From Mycolicibacterium hippocampi (GTDB taxonomy: Bacteria; Actinomycetota; Actinomycetes; Mycobacteriales; Mycobacteriaceae), in contig NZ_BLLB01000002.1 in NCBI RefSeq assembly GCF_010723735.1, positions 4,216,001-4,280,000 on the forward strand: a stretch of DNA of 64,000 nucleotides, written 5' to 3'. Under the pieces are notes generated by a model. That model worked only from the letters and a program-made list of their open reading frames with translations. It did not search any database and was not told the DNA's origin. The position numbers and the translations under genes were made by a program. Below are positions 42,999 through 50,890 of this stretch, in pieces (positions within the stretch are counted from its first letter, which is position 1; each line of letters begins with the position of its first letter).

Positions 42999-43418
42999 TC
43001 AGTGCTTCTCGGGTCCCACGTGGTACTCGAAGACCAGACCGCACACCGTGGCCAGCACGAAGCAGACGCCGGCGACGATCAGCCAGGGCAGCCACATCGC
43101 CATCCCGACCGCGGTGATCGATGCCGACAGCGCGATGAAGATCGGCCACCAGCTGTGCGGCGGATAAAAGCCCAGTTCACCGGCGCCGTCGGCGATCTCG
43201 GCGTCCTCGTAGTCCTCCGGCCGGGTGTCGAGACGACGCGCGACGAACCGGAAGAACGTGCCGATGATCAACGTCAGACCGGTGGTCAGCACGAGCGCGG
43301 TGGTGCCCGCCCACTCGACGCCGCCGGGGGCGAACATCGCTGTCAGAACGGCGTAGATGACCGAAGACAACGCGAAGAACGCGGTGAGGAACTCGAACAA
43401 CCGGGCTTCGATATGCAT
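42999..43418 (-). CDS. ctaF: Cytochrome c oxidase subunit IV CtaF
   Basis: Small subunit of the aa3 oxidase, 139 residues exactly as in M. tuberculosis (Rv2199c). Seen: an N-terminal EARLFEFLTAFFALSSVIYAVLTAMF transmembrane segment, two further segments, and the C-terminal WWPIFIALSASITAVGMAMWLPW and GLVFEYHVGPEK characteristic of actinobacterial subunit IV. It starts eight bases after the ctaC stop, so the two are co-transcribed. No cofactor; assembly or stability role. Confidence 0.93.
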   Translation of the reverse strand: MHIEARLFEFLTAFFALSSVIYAVLTAMFAPGGVEWAGTTALVLTTGLTLIIGTFFRFVARRLDTRPEDYEDAEIADGAGELGFYPPHSWWPIFIALSASITAVGMAMWLPWLIVAGVCFVLATVCGLVFEYHVGPEKH

Positions 43419-43426
43419 GTGCTGTC

Positions 43427-44482
43427 CTACCTGCTCGCCTGGGGGATCTGCGGCGCCTGCTCTCCGCGGCGGGTGTCGAACGGCTCGGTGGTGACCGCCA
43501 GCGGCGGCTGGCCGATCGCCTGCAGCGCCTCGGCGTTGGTCATACCGGCGATGCGCTGCCCGAGATAGGCCTTGAAGTCATTGGGCTCCACCACGCGCAG
43601 CTCGAAGTTCATCATCGAGTGGTAGGTGCCGCACATCTCCGTGCACCGGCCGACGAACGCGCCGGTCTGGTTGATCTCGCTGACCTGGAAGATGTTGTCG
43701 GAGTTGTTCTCCGCCGGGTTGGGCAGCACATCGCGCTTGAACAGGAACTCCGGCACCCAGAAACCGTGGATGACGTCGGACGAGGCGATCTGGAACTCGA
43801 TCCTCTTGCCGGAGGGCACCACCAGCACCGGGATCTCGTTGGACGAGCCCAGCGTCTCGACCTCGTTGAAGTTGAGGTAGGTGCGGTCCTCCGGGCTGAC
43901 TCCGCCGATCGCGCCGACCTGGCCCCCGCCGTGGCCTTCTTCACCCTCACCCTCGGCCTCGCTACCCTCCGGGGCGGCGGCCATGGCCTGTTTGCGCTCG
44001 TCCTGGGCGCCCTCGTAGCTGTAGGTGCCGTCGAGGAAGTCGACCTTCTGGTAGCCGAACTTCCAGTTCCACTGGAAGGCGGTGACGTCGATCACGACCT
44101 CGGGGTTTGGCTCCTTGTGCAGCATCCGCTCCTGCACGACGACCGTGAAGTAGAAGAGCACCGAGATGATCAGGAACGGGGTCACGGTGAGCGCCAGCTC
44201 GAGCGGCATGTTGTAGCCGAACTGCCGCGGCAGCTCCGTGTCGTCCTTCTTCTTGCGGTGGAACACCACCGTCCAGAACAACAGGATGTAGACGATCGCC
44301 CCGACGACCAGTGCGGCGATCAGCGAACCGATCCACAGTTCGCGGTTCAGGTGCGCCTCAGGGGTGATGCCGTTGGGCCAGCCGAGGCCGAGCACCTCCG
44401 ACCAGCTGCACCCGCTGAGCAGGACCGTCGTCCCTCCCAGGAGAACGGACAATGCCACCAACTTCAGGCCGCGAGCGGACAC
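43427..44482 (-). CDS. ctaC: Cytochrome c oxidase subunit II CtaC
   Basis: Receives electrons from QcrC at a binuclear CuA centre. 351 residues from GTG 44482, with GGAGG nine bases upstream. Seen: a signal segment with lipobox LLSGC around residue 25, two transmembrane helices, and the CuA ligands in GFWVPEF (preceded by His near residue 238) and GRCTEMCGTYHSMM (residues about 276-290: two Cys, one His, one Met). A Glu/Gly-rich loop (EGSEAEGEGEEGHGGG) about residues 165-185 lies in the periplasmic part. The ctaC-asnB intergenic region holds two palindromes, one copper-repressor-like. Confidence 0.96.
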   Translation of the reverse strand: MSARGLKLVALSVLLGGTTVLLSGCSWSEVLGLGWPNGITPEAHLNRELWIGSLIAALVVGAIVYILLFWTVVFHRKKKDDTELPRQFGYNMPLELALTVTPFLIISVLFYFTVVVQERMLHKEPNPEVVIDVTAFQWNWKFGYQKVDFLDGTYSYEGAQDERKQAMAAAPEGSEAEGEGEEGHGGGQVGAIGGVSPEDRTYLNFNEVETLGSSNEIPVLVVPSGKRIEFQIASSDVIHGFWVPEFLFKRDVLPNPAENNSDNIFQVSEINQTGAFVGRCTEMCGTYHSMMNFELRVVEPNDFKAYLGQRIAGMTNAEALQAIGQPPLAVTTEPFDTRRGEQAPQIPQASR

Positions 44483-44549
44483 GTTGGCGCCTCCTTGAAA
44501 GTCATCGGGGCAGTCGGTGGACCGCCCGGCGGTCAGACGACTGCACTGA

Positions 44550-44583
44550 ATACTACGCAGCGTAGACCACCCCCAGGGGGTGG
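44550..44583 (-). promoter_or_regulatory. ctaC -10 element with two adjacent palindromes (CsoR-like box)
   Basis: Minus-strand TAGTAT (44555-44550) is a good -10 for ctaC. Overlapping it is the perfect 13-bp palindrome CTACGC-A-GCGTAG (44553-44565). One base further is a perfect 17-bp palindrome CCACCCCC-A-GGGGGTGG (44567-44583), which would cover the -35 region. On the plus strand GTAG followed by this C-tract/G-tract palindrome resembles the known M. tuberculosis CsoR operator as I remember it. The site also lies 70 bases before asnB. Confidence 0.5.
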
Positions 44584-44640
44584 AGCGAAGCGACCGGGGA
44601 ATGTGTCCGGTGCCGGTCCCGGCGCGCCCTCCCGATTAGG

Positions 44641-44646
44641 CATACT
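44641..44646 (+). promoter_or_regulatory. Candidate -10 for leaderless asnB transcript
   Basis: CATACT ends six bases before the asnB GTG. No Shine-Dalgarno site is visible between them, so the mRNA is probably leaderless. The -35 region (CCCGGC) is poor. Confidence 0.35.
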
Positions 44647-44652
44647 GGCGCG

Positions 44653-46584
44653 GTGTGCGGACTGCTGGCGCTGGTAACCGATTCCTCCGAGGAGGTCTCC
44701 CCCACCCTCGTCGACGCGGTGTCCGGTGCCGCCTCCCTGATGCGCCACCGGGGTCCGGACGAGCCCGGGACCTGGCACGACGGCCGGGTGATACTCGGCT
44801 TCAACCGGCTGTCGATCATCGACATCGCCCACAGTCACCAGCCGCTGCGGTGGGGCCCGGAAGACCAGCCCGATCGCTACGTGCTGGTGTTCAACGGCGA
44901 GATCTACAACTACCTGGAGCTGCGTGAGGCCCTGCGGTCCGAGCACGGGGCGGTCTTCCGTACCGACGGCGACGGTGAGGCGATCCTGGCCGCCTACCAC
45001 CACTGGGGCACCGAGGCGCTGACGCGGCTGCGCGGCATGTTCGCGTTCGCGCTGTGGGACAGCGTCGAGCAGGAGTTGTTCTGCGCGCGCGATCCGTTCG
45101 GCATCAAGCCGCTCTTCCTGGCCACCGGACCCGGCGGCACTGCGGTCGGCAGTGAGAAAAAGTGCCTCCTCGAGATTGCCGGGCAGCTCGGACTCGACCT
45201 CGGCATCGACGACCGCGCAGTCCAGCACTACACGGTGCTGCAGTACGTGCCCGAGCCCGAGACGCTGCACCGGGGCATCCAGCGGCTGGAGTCGGGCAGC
45301 TATGCGCGGGTCCGTCCCGGCGGCCGGCCGCAGGTGACCCGCTACTTCATCCCCCGCTTCGAGGCAGTGCCGTTTGTCGCGAAAACCGAGCAGAGTCGCT
45401 ACGACGAGATCACCGCCGCGCTCGAGGACTCGGTGGCCAAGCACATGCGCGCCGATGTGACGGTCGGAGCGTTCCTGTCCGGCGGGATCGACTCGACGGC
45501 CATCGCCGCGCTGGCGATGCGGCACAACCCGAGGCTGATCACGTTCACCACCGGCTTCGAACGCGAAGGGTTCTCCGAGGTGGACGTCGCCGTCGCCTCC
45601 GCCGAAGCGATCGGCGCCCGGCACGTCACCAGGGTCGTCAGTCAGGCCGAATTCGTCGCCGCGCTCCCCGAGATCGTCTGGTATCTCGACGAACCCGTCG
45701 CCGACCCTGCGCTGGTACCGCTGTTCTTCATCGCCCGGGAGGCGCGCAAGCACGTCAAGGTCGTGCTCTCCGGGGAAGGCGCCGACGAGTTGTTCGGCGG
45801 TTACACGATCTATCGGGAACCGTTGTCGCTCAAGCCGTTCGACTACCTACCGCGGGGCCTTCGCAAGTCCGTGGGGAAGATGGCCGCCCCCCTGCCCCAA
45901 GGCATGCGGGGCAAGAGCCTGCTGCACCGGGGCTCGCTCACCCTCGAGGAGCGCTATTACGGCAATGCGCGCAGCTTCTCCGACGAACAACTGCGGGCGG
46001 TGCTGCCGCGTTTCCGCGAAGACTGGGTCCACACCGACGTCACCGCCCCGCTGTACACCCGGTCGCAGGGCTGGGATCCGGTCGCCCGGATGCAGCACAT
46101 CGATCTGTTCACCTGGTTGCGCGGCGACATCCTGGTCAAAGCCGACAAGATGACGATGGCCAATTCCCTGGAACTGCGGGTGCCGTTCCTGGACCCCGAG
46201 GTGTTCGCGGTGGCCTCGCGGTTGCCGTACGACCAGAAGATCACCCGGACCACCACGAAGTACGCGCTGCGGCGGGCCTTGGAGCCCATCGTGCCCGCAC
46301 ACGTCCTCAACCGTCCGAAGCTCGGCTTCCCGGTGCCGATCCGGCACTGGCTGCGCTCCGGCGAGCTGCTGGACTGGGCCAACGAGATGATCGGCGCTTC
46401 CGCGGCCGGCGACCTGATCGATCTGGCCGCCGTCCGGTCGATGCTCGACGAACACCGCCGCGGGACAACCGATCACAGTCGCAGACTGTGGACGGTGCTG
46501 ATCTTCCTGCTGTGGCACGCGATCTTCGTCGAGAAGAGCCTCACCCCGCAGATCAGCGAACCGGCCTACCCGGTGCAGCTCTGA
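44653..46584 (+). CDS. asnB: Asparagine synthetase (glutamine-hydrolysing) AsnB
   Basis: Makes asparagine, or an amidated wall peptide, from aspartate and glutamine. 643 residues from GTG 44653: CGLLALVTDSS at the N-terminus puts the catalytic Cys at position 2, the required Ntn nucleophile. Seen: glutaminase-domain motifs MRHRGPDE and NGEIYNYLELR, the synthetase ATP pyrophosphatase loop FLSGGIDSTA near residue 276, and GEGADELFGGY. Mycobacterial AsnB-type enzymes also amidate meso-diaminopimelate in peptidoglycan; whether this is the asparagine or the wall-amidating form is not decidable by eye. Ends four bases before the convergent adoK stop. Confidence 0.93.
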   Translation: MCGLLALVTDSSEEVSPTLVDAVSGAASLMRHRGPDEPGTWHDGRVILGFNRLSIIDIAHSHQPLRWGPEDQPDRYVLVFNGEIYNYLELREALRSEHGAVFRTDGDGEAILAAYHHWGTEALTRLRGMFAFALWDSVEQELFCARDPFGIKPLFLATGPGGTAVGSEKKCLLEIAGQLGLDLGIDDRAVQHYTVLQYVPEPETLHRGIQRLESGSYARVRPGGRPQVTRYFIPRFEAVPFVAKTEQSRYDEITAALEDSVAKHMRADVTVGAFLSGGIDSTAIAALAMRHNPRLITFTTGFEREGFSEVDVAVASAEAIGARHVTRVVSQAEFVAALPEIVWYLDEPVADPALVPLFFIAREARKHVKVVLSGEGADELFGGYTIYREPLSLKPFDYLPRGLRKSVGKMAAPLPQGMRGKSLLHRGSLTLEERYYGNARSFSDEQLRAVLPRFREDWVHTDVTAPLYTRSQGWDPVARMQHIDLFTWLRGDILVKADKMTMANSLELRVPFLDPEVFAVASRLPYDQKITRTTTKYALRRALEPIVPAHVLNRPKLGFPVPIRHWLRSGELLDWANEMIGASAAGDLIDLAAVRSMLDEHRRGTTDHSRRLWTVLIFLLWHAIFVEKSLTPQISEPAYPVQL

Positions 46585-46588
46585 GCGG

Positions 46589-47563
46589 TCAGGCGAGCGC
46601 CTGGGCGATCTCCCGGCCCGCCTCGGCACCGTAGGCGCCGCTCAGCCGCGTCACCGCGGAGTCGCGGTCCCAGGACCACTCCTGCGGCCCCGGCGCCTCG
46701 AGCACGAGTGTGGCCACCAGAGACGCCAGCTGGGCCGCCCGCTCCAGCGACAACCCGGCGTCGCGGCCGGTGAGGAACCCGGCGCGGAAGGCGTCGCCGA
46801 TACCGGTCGGATCGGTCTTGTGCGTCTCGGGCACCACGTCGACGTGGATGAACGTGCCGTCCCGGCCGACCAGATCCACGCCCTTCTCGCCCAGCGTGGT
46901 GATGCGCATCTGGATCTGCTTCATCACCTCGGCCTCCGACCACCCGGACTTCTGCAGCAGCAGATCCCATTCGTAGTCGTTGGTGAACAGGTAGGTCGCG
47001 CCGTCGATCAACCGGCGGATCTCCTCGCCGGACAACCGGGCCAGCTGCTGGCTCGGGTCGGCGGCGAACGCCAGACCGAGTGACCGGCATTCCTCGGTGT
47101 AGAGGAACATCGCATCCGGATCGTTGGCGCCGATGATGACCAGATCCGGAGCGTTGGTGCGGGTGAGCATGTCGGCGAGCCTGATGTTGCGGGCCTCCGA
47201 CATCGCTCCCGGATAGAACGAGGCGATCTGGGCCATGTCCTCGTCGGTGGTGCACACGAACCTCGCCGTGTAGGCCGACTCGGACACCAGCACCTCGTCG
47301 CAGTTGACGCCGTGGGAGGTGAGCCATCCGCGGTACTCGTCGAAGTCCTTGCCGACCGCCCCCACCAGGAGGGGGTCACCGCCCAGCACGCCCATCGCGA
47401 ACGCCATGTTGCCCGCGACGCCGCCGCGGTGCACCACCAGATCGTCCACGAGGAAGCTCAGCGACACCTTCTGCAAATGGTCGGCGAGGAGCTGTTCGGA
47501 GAACCGCCCCGGGAATCGCATCAAATGATCGGTCGCGATCGATCCGGTCACCGCAATGGTCAC
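46589..47563 (-). CDS. adoK: Adenosine kinase AdoK (PfkB family)
   Basis: Phosphorylates adenosine to AMP for purine salvage; mycobacterial AdoK is of PfkB/ribokinase type, distinct from eukaryotic forms. 324 residues from GTG 47563. Seen: N-terminal GSIATDHLM, GGVAGNMAFAMG substrate motif, and the PfkB signature DPTGIGDAFRAGF with the catalytic Asp near residue 257. M. tuberculosis Rv2202c was annotated as a carbohydrate kinase (cbhK) before adenosine activity was shown. The frame and length match the family. The 251-base interval to the next gene holds no clear operator. Confidence 0.9.
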   Translation of the reverse strand: MTIAVTGSIATDHLMRFPGRFSEQLLADHLQKVSLSFLVDDLVVHRGGVAGNMAFAMGVLGGDPLLVGAVGKDFDEYRGWLTSHGVNCDEVLVSESAYTARFVCTTDEDMAQIASFYPGAMSEARNIRLADMLTRTNAPDLVIIGANDPDAMFLYTEECRSLGLAFAADPSQQLARLSGEEIRRLIDGATYLFTNDYEWDLLLQKSGWSEAEVMKQIQMRITTLGEKGVDLVGRDGTFIHVDVVPETHKTDPTGIGDAFRAGFLTGRDAGLSLERAAQLASLVATLVLEAPGPQEWSWDRDSAVTRLSGAYGAEAGREIAQALA

Positions 47564-47814
47564 GCAATTTCACCCTTCGTGGTCTTCACCCTCCGCGTGC
47601 CCCGACGAGCCGCACGGACGAACGTCGTTCACCCTACTGTCGACGGTGGCAGTCCCGCCCTGTCGGCCCCGTGGTGGGCTGTCGCAGCCCCCGGGTACCC
47701 CGATCGGTTGCGCTAACCTGCCTATAGGTGCCTGCCCGGCCGCAACCAACACGGCAGCGAGAGGCCACAGCCTCTGATCGACATCCGAAATCCGACCTTC
47801 CCGGGAGCAAGTAG

Positions 47815-48516
47815 ATGACTGGTCCGTATCCGCCCCAGTACGGCGCTGGACCGGGCGGGCCGCAGTCACAGCCCGGATATCCGAACTCGTTCGGGCAGCA
47901 GTACCCGGCCATGGGCGGCCAACCCCCTCCGGGGCAGCCCCAGCCCTATCCCGACGGTGGCTTCAACGCGACCTATCCGGGCACGCTGCCGCCACCGGTG
48001 CAGTATCCGCCCCGTAAACGCCGCAAATGGATCATCGCGGCCGTCGCGGTGCTGGCGGTGGCTGTCATCGTCGGCGTGCTCTCCGTGGTGACGCTGACGG
48101 GCGGGCGTGCCGAGGAGAGCTCCGGCGGGCAGCTGACCGAGGCGTCGGCGCAGGCCGCCATCCAGGAGTACCTGGACGCGCTGTCCAACGGCGACGACGA
48201 GACCGTGGCCCGGCACACGTTGTGCGGGCTCTTCGACGCCGCCAAGGAACGCCGTGCCGACCTCGCGCTCGCCAGCCTGTCCAGTGAAGCCTTCCGCAAG
48301 CAGTACAGCGTCGCCGAAGTGACCTCGATCGACAAGATGGTGCGGTGGTCGCCGATGCAGGCTCAGGTGCTGTTCACGATGGACGTGGAGCCGGCGCGCA
48401 ACGCCAGGGGCTCACAGCCTCAGGACGGCGAGGAACAAGCCATCGCCCAGTTGTTGTCGCTCGACAACGAGATCCTGGTGTGTTCCTACCTGCCGCGGAC
48501 AGCCGGTCAGTACTGA
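47815..48516 (+). CDS. Membrane-anchored protein with Pro/Gly-rich cytoplasmic tail (Rv2203-type)
   Basis: 233 residues from ATG 47815, preceded by GGGAGCAAG. N-terminal 68 residues are rich in Pro, Gly, Gln and Tyr (repeats of the type YPP, GGP, PGQP), followed by basic KRRKWIIAAVAVLAVAVIVGVL, one transmembrane segment, and an extracellular alpha/beta domain of about 145 residues resembling the NTF2-like fold by helix pattern (inference). It contains two Cys (HTLCGLF and LVCSYLP) that could pair. Its stop codon is inside a 22-bp palindrome. A -10-like TAACCT lies at about 47714-47719. Confidence 0.78.
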   Translation: MTGPYPPQYGAGPGGPQSQPGYPNSFGQQYPAMGGQPPPGQPQPYPDGGFNATYPGTLPPPVQYPPRKRRKWIIAAVAVLAVAVIVGVLSVVTLTGGRAEESSGGQLTEASAQAAIQEYLDALSNGDDETVARHTLCGLFDAAKERRADLALASLSSEAFRKQYSVAEVTSIDKMVRWSPMQAQVLFTMDVEPARNARGSQPQDGEEQAIAQLLSLDNEILVCSYLPRTAGQY

Positions 48517-48522
48517 CCGGCT
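48501..48522. terminator. 22-bp palindrome at the Rv2203-type stop codon
   Basis: AGCCGGTCAGTACTGACCGG followed by CT reads identically on both strands and folds into a 9-bp stem with a GTAC loop. The TGA stop (48514-48516) is inside the right arm. It lies between two convergent genes; no T-run follows, so it may be a weak bidirectional terminator or, alternatively, a protein-binding site. Confidence 0.45.
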
Positions 48523-48540
48523 ACCGCGTCGGCGCTGAGA

Positions 48541-48915
48541 TCAGTTGAACGAATCGCCGCAGGCGCACGACCCGCCGGCGTTCGGGTTGTCGATCGTGAA
48601 GCCCTGCTTCTCGATGGTGTCGACAAAGTCGATGCTGGCGCCCTGCACGTAGGGGGCACTCATCCGGTCCACGGTGAGGGCGATGCCGCCGAACTCCACC
48701 GTCAGATCGCCGTCGAGGGTGCGGTCGTCGAAGAACAGGTTGTACCGAAGACCGGCGCACCCGCCCGGTTGCACGGCGATGCGCAGCGCCAGGTCGTCGC
48801 GACCCTCCTGGTCCAACAGTGCCTTGGCTTTCGCCGCTGCGGCATCCGTCAGGATCACGCCGTGGGCGTCGGTGGCCTGATCTGCCTGCACTGCCGACTC
48901 GTCCTGAACAGTCAT
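48541..48915 (-). CDS. erpA: A-type iron-sulfur carrier protein ErpA (HesB/IscA family)
   Basis: Carries or delivers Fe-S clusters to apo-proteins such as LipA, encoded later in this window. 124 residues from ATG 48915, with AGGAG just upstream. All three cluster cysteines are present: C53 in GGCAGLRY and C117 and C119 in CACGDSF. The N-terminal 18 residues are an acidic, low-complexity extension beyond the usual A-type protein. A full -35/-10 promoter lies at 48960-48988. Single gene, convergent with the Rv2203-type gene. Confidence 0.93.
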   Translation of the reverse strand: MTVQDESAVQADQATDAHGVILTDAAAAKAKALLDQEGRDDLALRIAVQPGGCAGLRYNLFFDDRTLDGDLTVEFGGIALTVDRMSAPYVQGASIDFVDTIEKQGFTIDNPNAGGSCACGDSFN

Positions 48916-48959
48916 GGAATCTCCTGTGTGGATGTACGTGGGTGTAGGCCCTCCTCCCC

Positions 48960-48988
48960 ATGCAAGGGGGATAGCTCCACTGTGTCAA
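48960..48988 (-). promoter_or_regulatory. Candidate erpA promoter
   Basis: Minus strand: a perfect -35 TTGACA (48988-48983) and TTGCAT (48965-48960), spaced by exactly 17 bases, giving an untranslated leader of about 38 bases that contains the AGGAG ribosome-binding site. This is the best -35 in the window; the -10 is only moderate. Confidence 0.55.
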
Positions 48989-49051
48989 CGGTACCTTGTC
49001 CCGCGGGTATTCCCCATCTATCACCAGGCGCGCGCCCCACCTGCGGGGACA

Positions 49052-50125
49052 TCAGGAGTATGCGGCCGCCACGGCGGTTGTCAGGCCGGTGAGCTGATTG
49101 GCCGCATCCTCGATCGCGCGGTGCACCGACCCGGCGTGGTCGGTGACCGAGTGCGCAGCGGTGATGCCGGCGGCCTGCAGTGCGGCCCGGTCCAGGGTCA
49201 CCTGGCCAGCCAGCACGAGCACCGGGGTCTGTCGCGCTCCGGCGCCGCCGGCCAGCGCGCTGACGACCTTGCCGTGCAATGACTGGTCGTCGAAGCGTCC
49301 CTCCCCGGTGATAACGAGGTCGGCGACGGCGACATCGTCCTGCAGCGCAGTGTGCTCGGCGATGATCGCCGCTCCGGACTCACGTCGGCCTCCCAGGGCG
49401 ATCAGCGCCGCGCCGATGCCGCCGGCAGCGCCGGCGCCCGCCTGGTCGCTGACGTTTCGGCCCGCGGCAGCGTTCAGTTCCTCGGCCCATCGGCTGAGGC
49501 GGTCCTCGAGCACCGCGACGGCGTCCGGGTCGGCGCCCTTCTGCGGTCCGAACACCGAAGCGGCGCCCATCGGGCCGAGAAGGGGATGTTCGACGTCGGT
49601 CGCGGCGATCAGCTCGACACCGTCGAGCAGCGCCCGCGCGGCGCCCAGACCGCCCAGCGCCTCGACCATGCCGCGGCCACCGTCGGTGCAGCCGCTGCCA
49701 CCGAGGCCGACGACGATGCGTTCGGCACCGGCCTGCAGGGCGGCGGCGATCAGCTGGCCCACCCCCCTGCTGTGCGCGTCGAGCGCGGTACGCACCGTCG
49801 GAGGGCCACCGAGCAGCGCGAGGCCGCATGCCTGCGCGCATTCGATGTAAGCGGTCACCGGATGTGCCGACGCCGCAGTGTCGAGCACCCACCGGGCCTC
49901 GACGTCCTCGTCGAGCGGCCCGCTCACCCGCTCGGTGTGCATCTGGCCCAGACGACTGGCGAGCACCTCCACGAACCCGGGCCCGCCGTCGGACTGCGGG
50001 GCCAGCGTGAGCCGGTCCTCCGGACGGGAGTTGCGCCAGCCCTGCGCGATGGATTGAGCCGCTTGCACCGCGGTCAGGCTGTCGCCGAAGCAGTCCGGCG
50101 CGATCAGCACGTTCAAGCCCGCCAT
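49052..50125 (-). CDS. Glycerate kinase (GlxK family, Rv2205c-type)
   Basis: Cytoplasmic kinase using ATP to phosphorylate glycerate, of the type I (GlxK/GckA) family. 357 residues from ATG 50125. Seen: N-terminal VLIAPDCFGDSLTAVQAAQSIAQGW, QSDGGPGF, the family block VVGLGGSGCTDGGRGMVEALG, and ITGEGRFDDQS, all characteristic. Length is close to the family norm. Divergent from the DUF3043 gene by 84 bases. Linked to serine/glycerate metabolism; no co-transcribed pathway gene is visible. Confidence 0.88.
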   Translation of the reverse strand: MAGLNVLIAPDCFGDSLTAVQAAQSIAQGWRNSRPEDRLTLAPQSDGGPGFVEVLASRLGQMHTERVSGPLDEDVEARWVLDTAASAHPVTAYIECAQACGLALLGGPPTVRTALDAHSRGVGQLIAAALQAGAERIVVGLGGSGCTDGGRGMVEALGGLGAARALLDGVELIAATDVEHPLLGPMGAASVFGPQKGADPDAVAVLEDRLSRWAEELNAAAGRNVSDQAGAGAAGGIGAALIALGGRRESGAAIIAEHTALQDDVAVADLVITGEGRFDDQSLHGKVVSALAGGAGARQTPVLVLAGQVTLDRAALQAAGITAAHSVTDHAGSVHRAIEDAANQLTGLTTAVAAAYS

Positions 50126-50209
50126 GACGGCAGACTATGGCTTCGGCCGACGAGCCGCATGCCCGGGACGGGGTGCTCGCATCCGCGGCCCGAGAAGTAA
50201 CCTGGCAGT

Positions 50210-50890
50210 GTGAAACTGCTGGGCCGCAAGAAAGACGACTCCGAGGGGTCGGGAGACACCGACAAGGCCGCCTCCGACGGCACGCCGGCCGGTACGTCCG
50301 GCCAGCGGGTGACGACGGCGCCCAAGGGCAAGCCGACCCCCAAGCGCAGCGAGGCCAGCCGCAAGCGCGGCCCGGTCGCGCCCGCGCCACTGACCGCCGC
50401 CGAGGCCCGGCGTCGCCGCAAGGAACTGGGCGGGCCGAAGTTGTCCCGCGAGGAGAAGAAGGCACAGCGCGCGGAGCGGCGTTCGGAGATGTCACATCGC
50501 CGCGAGAAGATGATGGCCGGCGAGGACGCCTACCTGCTACCGCGCGACCGCGGCGAGGTGCGGCGGTACGTGCGTGACGTCGTGGATTCCCGGCGCAATC
50601 TGCTCGGTTTGTTCATGCCCTCGGCGCTCGGTCTGATCTTCGTGATGCTGGCGGTGCCGTCGGTGCAGGTGCAGCAGATGTTGTCACCCGCGATGCTGGT
50701 GCTGGTCTTGGTGATGGTGATCGATGGCTTCGTCCTGGGCCGGAAGGTGAACCGGCTGGCGGACGCGAAGTTCCCGGACAACACCGAGACGGGGTGGAAG
50801 CTGGGCTTCTACGCGTCCAGCCGGGCGTCGCAGCTGCGTCGGATGCGTGCGCCGCGACCCCAGGTCGAGCGCGGCGACCGCGTCGTGTGA
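50210..50890 (+). CDS. DUF3043 membrane protein (Rv2206-type)
   Basis: 226 residues from GTG 50210. The N-terminal 120 residues are highly charged (Lys/Arg/Glu-rich, with a coiled-coil-like KLSREEKKAQRAERRSEMSHRREKMM), followed by two transmembrane segments (about residues 135-153 and 160-180) and a C-terminal KFPDNTETGWKLGFYASSRASQ motif conserved in DUF3043. Function is unknown. The stop overlaps cobT by four bases (GTGA), so it is coupled to cobalamin lower-ligand genes in translation, though nothing indicates a shared function. Confidence 0.85.
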   Translation: MKLLGRKKDDSEGSGDTDKAASDGTPAGTSGQRVTTAPKGKPTPKRSEASRKRGPVAPAPLTAAEARRRRKELGGPKLSREEKKAQRAERRSEMSHRREKMMAGEDAYLLPRDRGEVRRYVRDVVDSRRNLLGLFMPSALGLIFVMLAVPSVQVQQMLSPAMLVLVLVMVIDGFVLGRKVNRLADAKFPDNTETGWKLGFYASSRASQLRRMRAPRPQVERGDRVV

